A DNA stretch of 64,000 nt from Tipula vernalis (Eukaryota > Arthropoda > Insecta > Diptera > Tipulidae), in the NCBI GenBank assembly GCA_958295665.1, contig OY282560.1, positions 20,481,653-20,545,652 of the forward strand, in the 5' to 3' direction. Positions 46,183-56,374 of the stretch are shown piece after piece. A program made the position numbers and the translations under genes. Positions within the stretch are counted from its first letter, which is position 1. Every line of letters begins with the position of its first letter. Under the pieces are notes generated by a model. That model did no database searches, was not told where the DNA came from, and was given only the letters and a program-made list of their open reading frames with translations.

Positions 46183-48531
46183 ATGAAACTCCCCGGCTTT
46201 TGGATTTTATCAATTATATGTTTAACGAAATTTGGCAAAACTACTGCGCAGGAGGAACCTCGCGTAGTATGTTACTATACAAGTTGGAGCATAAATCGGC
46301 CGGGCAATGCAAAATACAACCCTGAAAATATTGATCCGTATTTGTGCACCCATTTGATATACGCGTTTGGTAGTTTTACCTTAGAAGATAATACACTGCA
46401 ACCATTTGATAAGAAGCAGGATATTGAAAATGGTGGATATACCAAATTTAACGGTTTAAAAACGGCAAACAAAAATTTAAAAACTTTGCTATCAATTGGC
46501 GGTTGGGTTGAAGGATCCATAAGATTTTCGTCATTGGTTGGCGATGCAGAGGCAAGGCGGACATTTATTAAAAATGCAATAATATTCTTGCGACACAATA
46601 ACTTCGATGGGTTAGATTTGGATTGGCAATATCCAACATCTCGGGAAGGTGGTAAACCAACGGATCGGGAAAATTACGCCCAATTTGTGCAAGAATTGAG
46701 AGAGGAATTCGATCGAGAGACAACAACAACAGCAATGTCAAGGTAACCGATCTCTTATACAATCGATATTTGTTGTTTTATATAAAATCTATTTCTTGCA
46801 GGCTTCTGTTAACGCTTGCAATCCCTGGCAGTATTTGGTCAATTAAGCAAGGATACGATGTAGCGAAATTAAATCAATACCTTGATTGGTTTAACGTACT
46901 ATCATTTGATTATCACGATTCATACGAACCAATAACAAATCATCATGCACCACTCAACCAACTAGAAGAAGATGATGAAATTTACGATGATGGTGAAGTA
47001 AATATTGTAAGTGAATCAAATTACAGCATCACTCCTTTACTTCAATGAATTCTCCTTAACAGGACTTTAGTGTAAAGTATTTGATTAGTGCTGGTGCTAG
47101 TCCTCAGAAGATGGTACTTGGTATTCCTACGTATGGGAGGACTTTCAAGCTTTCTAATCCGGAAGAAACTAACATTGGAGCACCTGCTGATGGTCCTGGT
47201 GCCGCAGGCAATACAACTCAAGAAGATGGATTATTGGCCTACTACGAAGTGAGTAAAGACCTCGATGTCTCTATTAAATAAAAATATTATAACACATCTG
47301 TTTTATTTTAGATCTGTCAAATTATCAAAAATGATGGTAATTGGACAGTTATGCGTCCTAATGGTAATGTGACGGGTCCCTATTTGTACAAGAATGATCA
47401 ATGGATTGGTTATGATGATGAAAATATGTCTCGTATAAAGGCACAATATGCTGCTAAAAATGGACTTGGCGGTATTATGTTTTGGACTATAGATACGGAT
47501 GATTTTGGTGGTACATGTTCAGGCAAACCGTATCCACTCATTGAGGCAGCAAAAGAAAGCCTTTACGGCGCCTTGGGAATTAAATTACCTGATCCTAAAG
47601 AAATTATAATTACGACTACACCACAAAATATACCAATCCAAACACCAACAGTTATTAATGAAGCTCCCACCAAATTTACACCAGAGCCGCCAACAACGCC
47701 TGATCCTGCCAGTGATTTTACATGCGAAGGCGAAGGTTTTTTCTCACATCCCAGCGACTGTAAAAAATACTTTTGGTGTTCGGACAGCGGATCAGCAATT
47801 CTTGGTATAACGGCCCGTCAAATAACTTGCTCATCTGATTTGTTATTCAATAAACAGGTTGGTACTTGTGATCATGCGCGAAATGTTATATGTGAGAATA
47901 TTCATTCTTCGACTGCAACAACAGCCACACCGCAAACAACTCCTTCTCAAACCACCACCAGATTATCGACAACACAACAAACCACAACACTTAAAACTAC
48001 AACGATAGATAGATTAAGGACCATGAAATCTACTGCGCTGAAGGAACCTCGTGTAGTATGTTACTACACAAATTGGAGCATATACCGGTCGGGCAATGCA
48101 CAGTACTACCCCGAAAATATTAACCCGTATTTGTGTACCCATTTGATATACGCATTTGGTAATTTTAGCTTGGAAAATAATACACTGAAACCGTCTGATG
48201 AGTATCAGGATATTGAAAATGGTGGATATACCAAATTTAACGGTTTAAAAATGTTAAACAAAAATTTAAAAACTATGCTAGCAATTGGCGGTTGGAATGA
48301 AGGATCCACAAGATTTTCGTCATTGGTTGGTGATGCAGAGGCAAGGCGGACATTTATTAAAAATGCAATAATATTCTTGCGACACCATAACTTCGATGGA
48401 TTAGATTTTGATTGGCAATATCCAACGTTTCGGGATGGTGGTAAACCAACGGATCGAGAAAATCACGCCCAATTTGTACAAGAATTGAGAGAAGAATTCG
48501 ATCGAGAGTCATCAACAACAGAAAAGTCAAG
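46183..48531 (+). CDS. multi-module GH18 chitinase-like protein, exons 1-4
   Basis: Exons: 46183-46742, 46802-47006, 47063-47248, 47312-48531, all with GT/AG introns of 59, 56 and 63 nt. I chose the ATG at 46183 because an acceptor (TTTTTCCAG) ends at 46179 and the next residues (MKLPGFWILSIICLTKFGKTTAQ) form a signal peptide. GH18 module 1 covers about residues 25-400, the CBM14 domain 455-511 and a Thr-rich linker about 515-555. GH18 module 2 starts at about 562 and is completed by exons 5-7. The active-site motif DxxDxDxE reads DGLDLDWQ (Gln149) and DGLDFDWQ (Gln686), lacking the proton-donor Glu. Known relatives with this change bind but do not cut chitin. Expected to be secreted, acting at cuticle or peritrophic chitin (inference). 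Confidence 0.9.
47723..47893 (+). other. CBM14 (peritrophin-A) chitin-binding domain, module 1
   Basis: Six cysteines in the CBM14 pattern run from the Cys of CEGEGFFSHPSDC (residue 455) through KKYFWC, TCSSDLLFNKQVGTC and NVIC (residue 511). The aromatic pair YFW is kept. This fold makes the protein chitin-binding even without catalysis. Confidence 0.9.
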
Positions 48532-48919
48532 GTAAGTTATCTCTTATATATGTAAACTGAGAAAACACTTTGTTTGTAGCAACCGAATTCTTCGTTCTCA
48601 ATGTGTTTTCTTCCGAATAACAACACCAACGTAACTTTACCCCTCTATATTGTGCTGTTTAGTAGTAGCCACATAAAATTTAGTTGACATAACTGTTTGT
48701 TAAGGCAAACGTAATGTTGAAGCGCTTTCGAAAAACAAGTACGAGAAAAGAGTACGGAAGTATGCCAGGCCGCTGACTCTTCGACGTCTAAATCACGAAA
48801 CGAAATTGTATACAGCAATGTTTTTGTAGACTTGGTATCTTGACTTACTTTCACTACTAATAGTTTGTGGAGTTATTGTTAGAGCCCCAGTCAAAGTTTC
48901 AAACAGCTAGTGCATTTGT

Positions 48920-50390
48920 GTATTGCGTCAGCTGGCAGCTGGTATTAGATTTAGCAAAATCAGATGTGGAGCGTACGCATCTCTTAGAACTACAGAGACG
49001 TTGAAGCATGCAGAGCGTTATCTACGTGCACCGCATGGACTTTACAGCTAGAAAGACTTTAGAGTAATCACAGGTCCGCCAAAGTTTAGATGTTGAACGT
49101 CACGCGACTGTAAGAGCTGCCGAGACATCGAGGCAGCTGCCGATACATTAGAGCAGTCTCAGATTCACCGGACGTTAGAAACTGAACGTCAGGCGTTTGT
49201 AAGAGCAAACCGAGAGACGACATCTTTTTACCAGAATAGATCATAAATGTAGGCATTGTGAAGTGCTGAAATGGAAGGAAGAAACTGTTGGTGTATGTTG
49301 ATCGGGTGGCAAAATCGCATTTTCGTTACTTTGTGAGCCGGAGGAACCTCTAAAAACTCTACTTCTATCCAAACGTAGTGAATCAAGGCGTTTTTAAATA
49401 GAATTAGAAAATAAAATTCTTGGTGTAGCTAGAGAAGTGATAATGCCAGGTTTTTGACCAACTTTTACTGTTAAAGGTCAAAGGAAAAAGAGACTGTCAT
49501 AACATAACTGCCCTATATCCACTTTTAAAACTGCTATAGAGAGAATGCCGGAAGAAGATTACAAATTAGTGATGCACCCAGATCATCCGCACTAAGTGTG
49601 GAACACGAGAGACGATATTATGATACATTGCAACATCCGCTAATTTTCAGCAAGGGACAAGAAGGTTATCTCACTCAAGTACGGCAAATCAATCTGATAA
49701 CGGGCCTCTCCTTGTCAAACAAAGAGGTCTAATGTCTGGACTTTTATGGATATCACATGACGATACGAGAAAAATGATTTTAATACGATATCACGATGCA
49801 AACAACTGGCCAATCAGTTTTGTGTTGATATTTATATTAAGATTGAAAGGGACCGACTGCGATATGTATGTTCACCTCCATGATGCTGTCTTCGTTTGTA
49901 AACATGTAACATGGAAGGAAATAGTCAATGAATTATTACCGGGACAATCATGATATACTTCCACATTTGACTTTGGTTAAAAGATAAGTTGAGACAGGTA
50001 TGTACGCCTTTATAAAGCTCTCATAAAGGTAGACCAAAGTAGACCAATTAGAACTGGAGAGAAAAGAGTTATTATACCACTTCATAGCAATAACAAATAA
50101 CTCAACAGCAGATTGAGATTTGTGAAGGTGGTTTGTTCTTTTTAGATTTACTTTCTTTTAAATCTGCTCTTAGCCTGAATTCCCAGAAAGGGCAATCGAA
50201 GCACTAAATATAACTATGTAAGCCATTAAAAACAACTAAAATATCGTACGAGGGATGGTCATATTATTTGGCCGGTGATTTTAGACATACTCTGCCTTAA
50301 TGAGCAAAGGCATATCGCCCGATGAAATAAATGCGTGTTTAAAAGCTTATGACATTACGGCAACATGTTAAACAGTATCTGAAAATCGGC
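48920..50390 (+). pseudogene. Helitron helicase relic
   Basis: A 48-codon stretch without stops at 49738-49880 reads LDFYGYHMTIREKNDFNTI and CVDIYIKIERDRLRYV, matching the Helitron-like N domain of Rep-helicases. Upstream, VERHATVRAAETSRQLP (49090-49140) resembles the repeat-rich N-terminus of insect Helitron proteins. At 50271-50297, AGDFRHTLP, followed by SPDEINACLKA in another frame, is the helicase motif III region. The remainder is lost to stops and frameshifts. Helitron ends (CTRR hairpin) were not identified. Confidence 0.7.
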
Positions 50391-50398
50391 GAAGATCA

Positions 50399-52832
50399 TC
50401 ATATTACTACAGGCGATAACGACATGATTATGATCCATTTGTCGGCCATTCCAAAACATTGCAATACTTCCTGTAGATAGCCGCGGTGGTTAATTCTCAA
50501 AATTCCATAGCTCCGATCACATTCGATGTTGATTTTGAGAAAACTCTTCGTTTCGCCCATGTCACGCATTTCGAATTCCTTTGGCACCAGCTGCTTGATT
50601 TTGATGATTTCCTCGATGTTTTCGCTCAATATAATCAGATCGTCTAAGTATAACAGCAGGTATACCATTTCGTCTCCATTGTCACGAGAATATAAGCAAT
50701 GATCATATTCTGAGTGAAGAAACCGTTTTTGAGCATGAAACTATGGAATCGTTCATTCCACACAAAATCAAATTTTACAAACAAAATCACCTTGAACGAA
50801 TCCATCCATCTTCAAATTTTCCCTTGAGGAATGCCGTCTCTTCATATCCGTTTGATGGTATTTCCATATAACGCTTGACAGCAAGAGCCAGCATAACTCT
50901 TATTGTAATAATCCTTGCCACCGGAGAGTAGGTTTCGTGAAAATCAAGTCCCTCACGCTGGGTAAATCCACGAACTACCACCAGTCGCGCCTTGAATGAC
51001 GCCAACTTACCCACCTCGTTTCTCCTCCACGTTGTCCTCATGCATTTTGAGCTTTGTCGGATCGACAAAATCTTCATACTGCTTCGGTTGTTGACGCTTT
51101 CGCTGCGGTAGCGATGCTACGTTGAATGGTTGATCGTTGATTGCATCTGCACCAGCAGATCGAGCATCATCTCGTTCGATATTCGTTGTATCGCTGTCCG
51201 CTAAACTCTCCGCATTGCCAACACCGGCCAAATTCTCAACGTATTCATCAACACCACCCGTGAATGACTCTGTCTTGAAGAAAACTGAAGAAGAATTCGG
51301 TTGCGACTCATTAAACACAATATCTCGTCGTGTAACAATCCCTTTCTTCGATGGGTCCTACAGGCGGTCACAGGCGGCCTCGCCCCAAAAATCCTTGCTC
51401 ATTTTGGAATCAGCGATCATAGAACGTGCCTTCTCAAGCAATGTCCTATTCATTCGCTCGGCGAGCCAATATGTTGAGGTGTGTACGGTTCACTGTATTG
51501 GATCTAAATCCCGGCTTCATCACAAAATGGCCCTAAATTTATTGGAAATATATTCGCCACATCAACATAACTTAGCAGTTTATAACAGGGCATAACAGGC
51601 CCATATAGATCACTGTGCACAAGCTTCAATACACGACTCGATCGTGCTCCGCCTAAACCGTTGAATGGTTTTCGAGATTGCTTTCCTAAAACACACGGTT
51701 CGCAAACAGCTTCAGCATCGTCGTTCATGGCACCCATTCCATCGACCAAAGTCGACAATCGCTTAACGTCAGAGTAGTTCAAATGTGACAACCGACGATG
51801 CCACAGAAGAATGCTTTGTTTTGCTCCATTGCGCCTACCAACGGCCACATCCAAATTATCCTTTGTAATACGGACCAAACCATCATCGAAAATTACTTGC
51901 CATCCAGCGCTCTCCAAACGACTCACAAATAGCAAATTGTATTTTAGATTTTCGATAAACAAAACATTCGTGAGCGTGTACTGACGCTCTGTGCCATTGA
52001 CGGTGATAGTTCCCAGAATTGTACTACATTTTGTTGCTGTGATCGACGCACCATTCTTCGCAATACCAATGACGACCGGCTCGGTCAAATTCCTCAACTC
52101 GATCCATGTGTTCTGAAGCACCCGTATCAACAATGAAACGTATTGTCGTCTGCATTCCACACTGTAGCGCAAAATTACTAGCATTAGCCACAAATACCAC
52201 TCCATTCGCATCTGTATTCGACGAGCTATTCCCATTTGGCTTTTGATAACGTTGCTGATTGGGTTTCGCATTAGAATTGCTGTTCGATGATCCCCTATTA
52301 GGGTTCCGTTGATTCATGTTCTGTCATGACCATGTCATATCGCTTCGGCAACGTAACCATGAGCGGCACAACCAGCATTCGATCATTTGTCTCAGCGCCA
52401 CACGCCTTTAATTCACGTATCAGTTTGTCAATAGTCTGAGCATCGCATCGTCAACATTCGCTTTCTGACACCAATTTTGGTCGCCACACTTGCACGTTCG
52501 AAAATTGCTTTGAATGAATTTATCACCGCTAACGCTGTCGGCCGGTCCTTCAGATATTCCTAATGTGAATCCGCAACACGTCGAGTTATATGCACCTTGC
52601 GCACATGCGATCATCCTTGTTGATTTTTTCGACGTCGCCATCGACTGCAATTTTCGCTGCAGGCGGAAAAACCAGTTGTCGAACTCACGTCCTTCGAATT
52701 GTTTGAACGCAAATTTTTCTTTATCAGCCATCTCGATATACTTATACACAAATAAATTCCAATCAAAAATTGCTCAAATTGGCCCAACTAAACGTTTTTT
52801 TCGCACGAATTTACACGCGATAGCCCATAACC
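50399..52832 (-). mobile_element. Ty1/copia retrotransposon relic
   Basis: Read right to left, the parts are as follows. Gag is at 52420-52749 (MADKEKFAFKQFEGREFDNW). The protease loop VDTGASEHM is at about 52104-52131. The GAG-pre-integrase zinc domain (LLWHRRLSHLNYSDVKRL, CEPCVLGKQ) is at 51700-51830. An integrase remnant and a linker rich in Asn and Ser (51007-51318) follow. RT has FKARLVVVRGFTQREGLDF and ETYSPVARI (50880-51000) and motif C YLDDLI (50636-50655). The integrase catalytic core is deleted between VHSDLYGPV and FCDEAGI. RNase H and the 3' LTR are missing, with sequence lost at 50399. Confidence 0.85.
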
Positions 52833-52961
52833 TCTAGAATATTTCGCAGCAGCAGCAAAACGGAATAGGTTAAAACAAATATGTATTCGATTAATGACAG
52901 AACAGAACTGAACTTAACTTGATTTCAATAATATAACAGAGCTGCTACTTCTCACTACACA
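52821..52961 (-). repeat. copia primer-binding site and 5' LTR
   Basis: The minus strand at 52832-52823 reads GGTTATGGGC, identical to the initiator-Met half-tRNA primer site known from copia. Immediately upstream, a segment that could be the LTR starts TGTAGTGAGAAGTAGCAG at about 52961 and runs to 52833. No second LTR exists in the window, so the edges are approximate. Confidence 0.55.
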
Positions 52962-52984
52962 AATGTCATTAAGACTAGTTCACA

Positions 52985-53700
52985 CTTCCAAAAGATTTCT
53001 TGAAGTCTAGGTGAAAACCTAGTTAAATTTTGCGAATCCAAAAATTATTTTCTGACATCACAAAGAGATACGTTTTCTGCTCGGCGGGCACTGAAGTATG
53101 CTGGATCTCCAAAAATACTACCATGTAACATAAATGTTCAAAATATATCTTGTTGGCGATAAACATCAAATTCCATATTTTGACAGATTACACCATGCTA
53201 ATATGCAATTTTATGCTGCGAATAAATTTATAACGAATTCGGAGCAGATCCTATTGATCTTACGTTAGCACTAAAAGAATGTTATCCAGATATCAGCACT
53301 AAAAACTCTATAGATGTATCAATGGAATACTTCAAATTACCACCAAATCTCACTATGCTACCAATTCTAGATAATACATACGTATTATCTAACTGTCACC
53401 AAAGCGGATAATCGGTTATTAATCACCCAGCTTACCTTACCACCAACAAGTAAAGTCTTAACGATTCATGAGGCGCAAGGACTAACTTCTAACATTTGGT
53501 TATATGTGCAAGAACTAATGACCAAATAGATGCAATATTTACGGTATCGAAACAGACGGGTTCATTTAAAAATTTCGTCACACTCGGTAGTGATGAAAGG
53601 GCGCCACTTAACATCTTAACATGTAGTAGTGTTATACCTTTACTGCTTTAACGAACTCCCTGATTTCTTTATAGCCGTAAACTTGAAACAAGCTCTAAGA
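52985..53700 (+). pseudogene. endogenous viral element: helicase of a positive-strand RNA virus
   Basis: The frame at 53143 gives IYLVGDKHQIPYFDR. The pattern GDxxQIPxxxR is motif II/III of superfamily-1 helicases of alpha-like RNA viruses (Virga-, Kita- and Nege-like groups). At 53455-53500, TIHEAQGLTS is motif V, and 53530-53570 holds VSKQTGSFKNF, the motif VI neighbourhood, in the expected order and spacing. Several one-base shifts and stops show that it is a fossil. It lies next to the copia LTR. A cellular SF1 helicase is less likely because of the QIPxxxR context. Family level is uncertain. Confidence 0.6.
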
Positions 53701-53769
53701 AATCGGTATATATCACCTCATCCGATTTGGTTCTTGTATTTAGTGACTGAAGATTAATTCCGTATATCA

Positions 53770-54021
53770 TATCAAAATCGTTGTACGTTGATGCAATGCT
53801 TGGTTATAATTTGAGCCAAATTAATTCCATTGCTAATAATCTGAGGAGGTTTTTAGATCTTGCCTCCATCAATGAAGTAGATCCGTTTAAAGTAACTGAA
53901 TCACTCAATCCATTTGTCGTAAATGATATCAACCATAAATATTTGGACTGTATGCTGAAATCTGAACACTTGCAACAAATCAAATACAATTTTAAGAATG
54001 AAAATGTCGACCAATTTGAAC
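53770..54021 (+). pseudogene. jockey-like LINE endonuclease fragment
   Basis: The segment reads LGYNLSQINSIANNLRRFLDL, then LNPFVVNDINHK and IKYNFKNENVDQF. This is the last part of the AP-endonuclease domain of jockey-like ORF2 (loss of the QxN..RxxLDL pattern is minor). It is interrupted at 54022 by the TIR element. The continuation FYEIILQGFELHLPI begins at 61006, and CCAATTT is present on both sides. Confidence 0.6.
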
Positions 54022-54041
54022 TGTTAAAGTTAGCCGAAAGT

Positions 54042-54610
54042 GTAAAGTCGATAATGCAGATTATGTTATTAACATTCCAGCCGAAAATAAAAAATTTAGT
54101 AGTTATCAGCCGAAAGTAAATAGGATACATGGATTTAAATAAAATTGTTTGTAAATAGTCTTATATCGAAAACTTTGTTTAACCTAGTCGTGGAAAATAT
54201 CGGAAAATCTGAAGAATTCAGAAAATTGGAATAAAATCAGCCTCTAGAGTGTATATCTGAAGTTGAATCGTTTGTGATTTGTCAATAGCTATCGAATGAA
54301 AAAATTCTGTTCAAGTTTCCCGTGGGAAATCTCAGAAAATTCGATTTTCCAAAAATCATTGCAAAATTTGTATAAACTCAGCCTCTGACAATGCAATCCA
54401 TCTTCAAACATAACACTCTAGAGGCTGATTTTATACAAATTTTGTGGATTCTTCTGATTTTTCGATATTTTCCACGACTAAGTTAAACCAAGTTTTCCAC
54501 GTAGGACTGCGTTTACAAAAGTTTTTAATTCAATCCATGTATCCTATTTACTTTTGGCTGTCAACCACCAAATTGTTTATTTTCGGCAGGAATGTTAATA
54601 ACATGATCTG
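54042..54610. repeat. foldback sequence, arms of about 230 nt
   Basis: 54042-54275 pairs with the reverse complement of 54395-54610. Examples are TAGGATACATGGATT against AATCCATGTATCCTA, CTAGTCGTGGAAAATATCG against its inverse, and AAAATCAGCCTCTAGAGTG against CACTCTAGAGGCTGATTTT. The loop is about 120 nt. It does not code. Confidence 0.85.
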
Positions 54611-54784
54611 CATCACATGAGTAGCGCCACATAAGCCCCCACCAGTGGCAAGCTCGAGATTATCAAATATATTTCGTTTCTTATTAAAAATTTAAGCAAC
54701 TAGTTTCACAATAAAATTAGGCGATTGCAATTAGGTTAAGTATTAATATATAAATATATAACGATTATAATATTTATATAACAT

Positions 54785-54801
54785 TGGCGCTGTAGATAAA
54801 G
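54785..54801 (+). other. primer-binding site of the gypsy element
   Basis: TGGCGCTGTAGATAAAG follows sequence ending ATATAACA. TGGCGC-type sites are common in fly gypsy elements. The primer tRNA is not identified. Confidence 0.5.
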
Positions 54802-54898
54802 TTTTCTAAAGTTTTCCGCTCAGGGCAATCCATAGATTGTGATAGGTTCGTTTAACATTTCAATATTAGCAATATTCTAATTACCTTACGTTAGGTTC

Positions 54899-56374
54899 AT
54901 GCAAGACGAATTAAGTCCGTCAATAGAGATTAGATTAGGCAGCGAATCCAGTAGTTCAGTCGCGTTCTCCCCCGTTGCTACCAGAAAACGTTTAGGTTGC
55001 GAATCTAGCAGTTTAATCGCGTTCTCCCCCGTAGTAACCAGAACACGAATAAATAGCGATCCTAGTGCTAAGCTAGAACCACCCCTCACAGTTTTTCGCA
55101 AACATTCAGTTCGTCACGTATATAGAAAAATTATATCCAAAATGGTAGCGTTAACTGACATCGAAATTCAAAATTTAGTAGAACGTAGAATACCAATATT
55201 CTATGGCCAACACAATGTCGACAGTAGTGAAGTGCACTATTTTATCGACGTGTGTAAAGCCGTAAACCAAAAAATCGAGTCAGCAAACATAGTACAAGCA
55301 GAAACCTTGTTAGAGGAGATTAAGCTACGCCTCCGAGGTAAAGCTTACACCCTAATGAGGGATGCGAGAATTGGCAGCTTGAAAGATTTGTTCAAGCTTA
55401 TCACAAGCAAATTCCTGCCATCACATTCAATCGAACCCCTTAGTAAAAGACTGTACTCAGCCAGTCAGGGCGCGTCGGAAGATTGGTCTGAATTCGGTAC
55501 AAGAGTACAAAGTTACGCTTTAGATTACGAAGCAGGGGTTCGAGCAAAATTCGGTGAAGATAATGCACTACCAAAAGCGTTTCTGGAATCGCTAGAAAGA
55601 GATGCCTTCATCGGAGGTCTAAATAATAGTATGATCAAAGCTCACCTAACAATGATCTCGGAAACACCAATCAAAGAGTTGGTGCTAGTAGCAGGTAAGC
55701 TGGAAAAACAATTAGGCTATGTTCAAAACATCAATAAAGCGAATACACTCGAAAAACCAAAATATCAATTGTGCGAAAAAGTAGGGCATGTAGCTAAAAA
55801 TTGCTTCAAAAACACTGCTAGTCAAAAACAAACAGTTCAACGAATATCGAGTGAAGTTTGTCAGATCTGTGGAAAGATAGGCCATGTAGCAAAAATTTGT
55901 CCGGAAAATATGCCAAACCAGAAACAGTCGGTACAGCATCAGTCTTCAACATTCTGTAGATACTGCAAAAGACGCGGTCATACTTTGGAAGAGTGTAGAA
56001 CAAAGAAAATGAACGATGCTCGACATGAAGAAGGTTTCTTTCAACAAAGAACGACTCAATCAAATGGGTTCAGGCAAAGCTACAGTCCCGAACAACAGAA
56101 TTTCAGGCAAAACAACAACTCGAACCACAACTACCATTCAGGAAATTACGCAAATGATCGACTAAATCAAAGGAACGACTACATGATTAGGAGTTCCCAA
56201 CAAAGTTATGCACCACGGACGCAACCAAGAGGATCCAACGGTATGGAACAACTAAACAGCAATCTACAAAACCTAAGAATAAACTATATAGATGATGATG
56301 TAGTAGGCAATGATGCAGCAATTCAACAAGGAAACGAGCATGGGCTCGTCGAGCGACAACCGCATCAACTGTAA
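54899..56374 (+). CDS. gag polyprotein of the gypsy element
   Basis: A 491-codon open frame. The capsid-like core runs from about residue 80 (MVALTDIEIQNLVERRIPIF) through LRGKAYTLMRDARI and YSASQGASEDWSEFGTRVQS. Three CCHC knuckles follow: YQLCEKVGHVAKNC, CQICGKIGHVAKIC and CRYCKRRGHTLEEC. The first has Tyr at the first Cys, which should weaken it. The C-terminal 110 residues are rich in Asn, Gln and Arg. The start could also be the internal ATG at 55142. The frame ends inside the start of pol. Confidence 0.9.
   Translation: MQDELSPSIEIRLGSESSSSVAFSPVATRKRLGCESSSLIAFSPVVTRTRINSDPSAKLEPPLTVFRKHSVRHVYRKIISKMVALTDIEIQNLVERRIPIFYGQHNVDSSEVHYFIDVCKAVNQKIESANIVQAETLLEEIKLRLRGKAYTLMRDARIGSLKDLFKLITSKFLPSHSIEPLSKRLYSASQGASEDWSEFGTRVQSYALDYEAGVRAKFGEDNALPKAFLESLERDAFIGGLNNSMIKAHLTMISETPIKELVLVAGKLEKQLGYVQNINKANTLEKPKYQLCEKVGHVAKNCFKNTASQKQTVQRISSEVCQICGKIGHVAKICPENMPNQKQSVQHQSSTFCRYCKRRGHTLEECRTKKMNDARHEEGFFQQRTTQSNGFRQSYSPEQQNFRQNNNSNHNYHSGNYANDRLNQRNDYMIRSSQQSYAPRTQPRGSNGMEQLNSNLQNLRINYIDDDVVGNDAAIQQGNEHGLVERQPHQL

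Noticed and set aside
53781..54119. 112-codon frame as part of the viral element
   Set aside because: The QIN..LRRFLDL pattern and its continuation FYEIILQGF after 60999 fit a LINE; its last third is foldback sequence.
54022..54784. Reading this stretch as the complete 5' LTR of the gypsy element (TG...CA ends)
   Set aside because: The same terminus closes the nest in inverse orientation at 60999 and bounds an unrelated 576-bp element, so a TIR element fits better; an LTR origin is not fully excluded.
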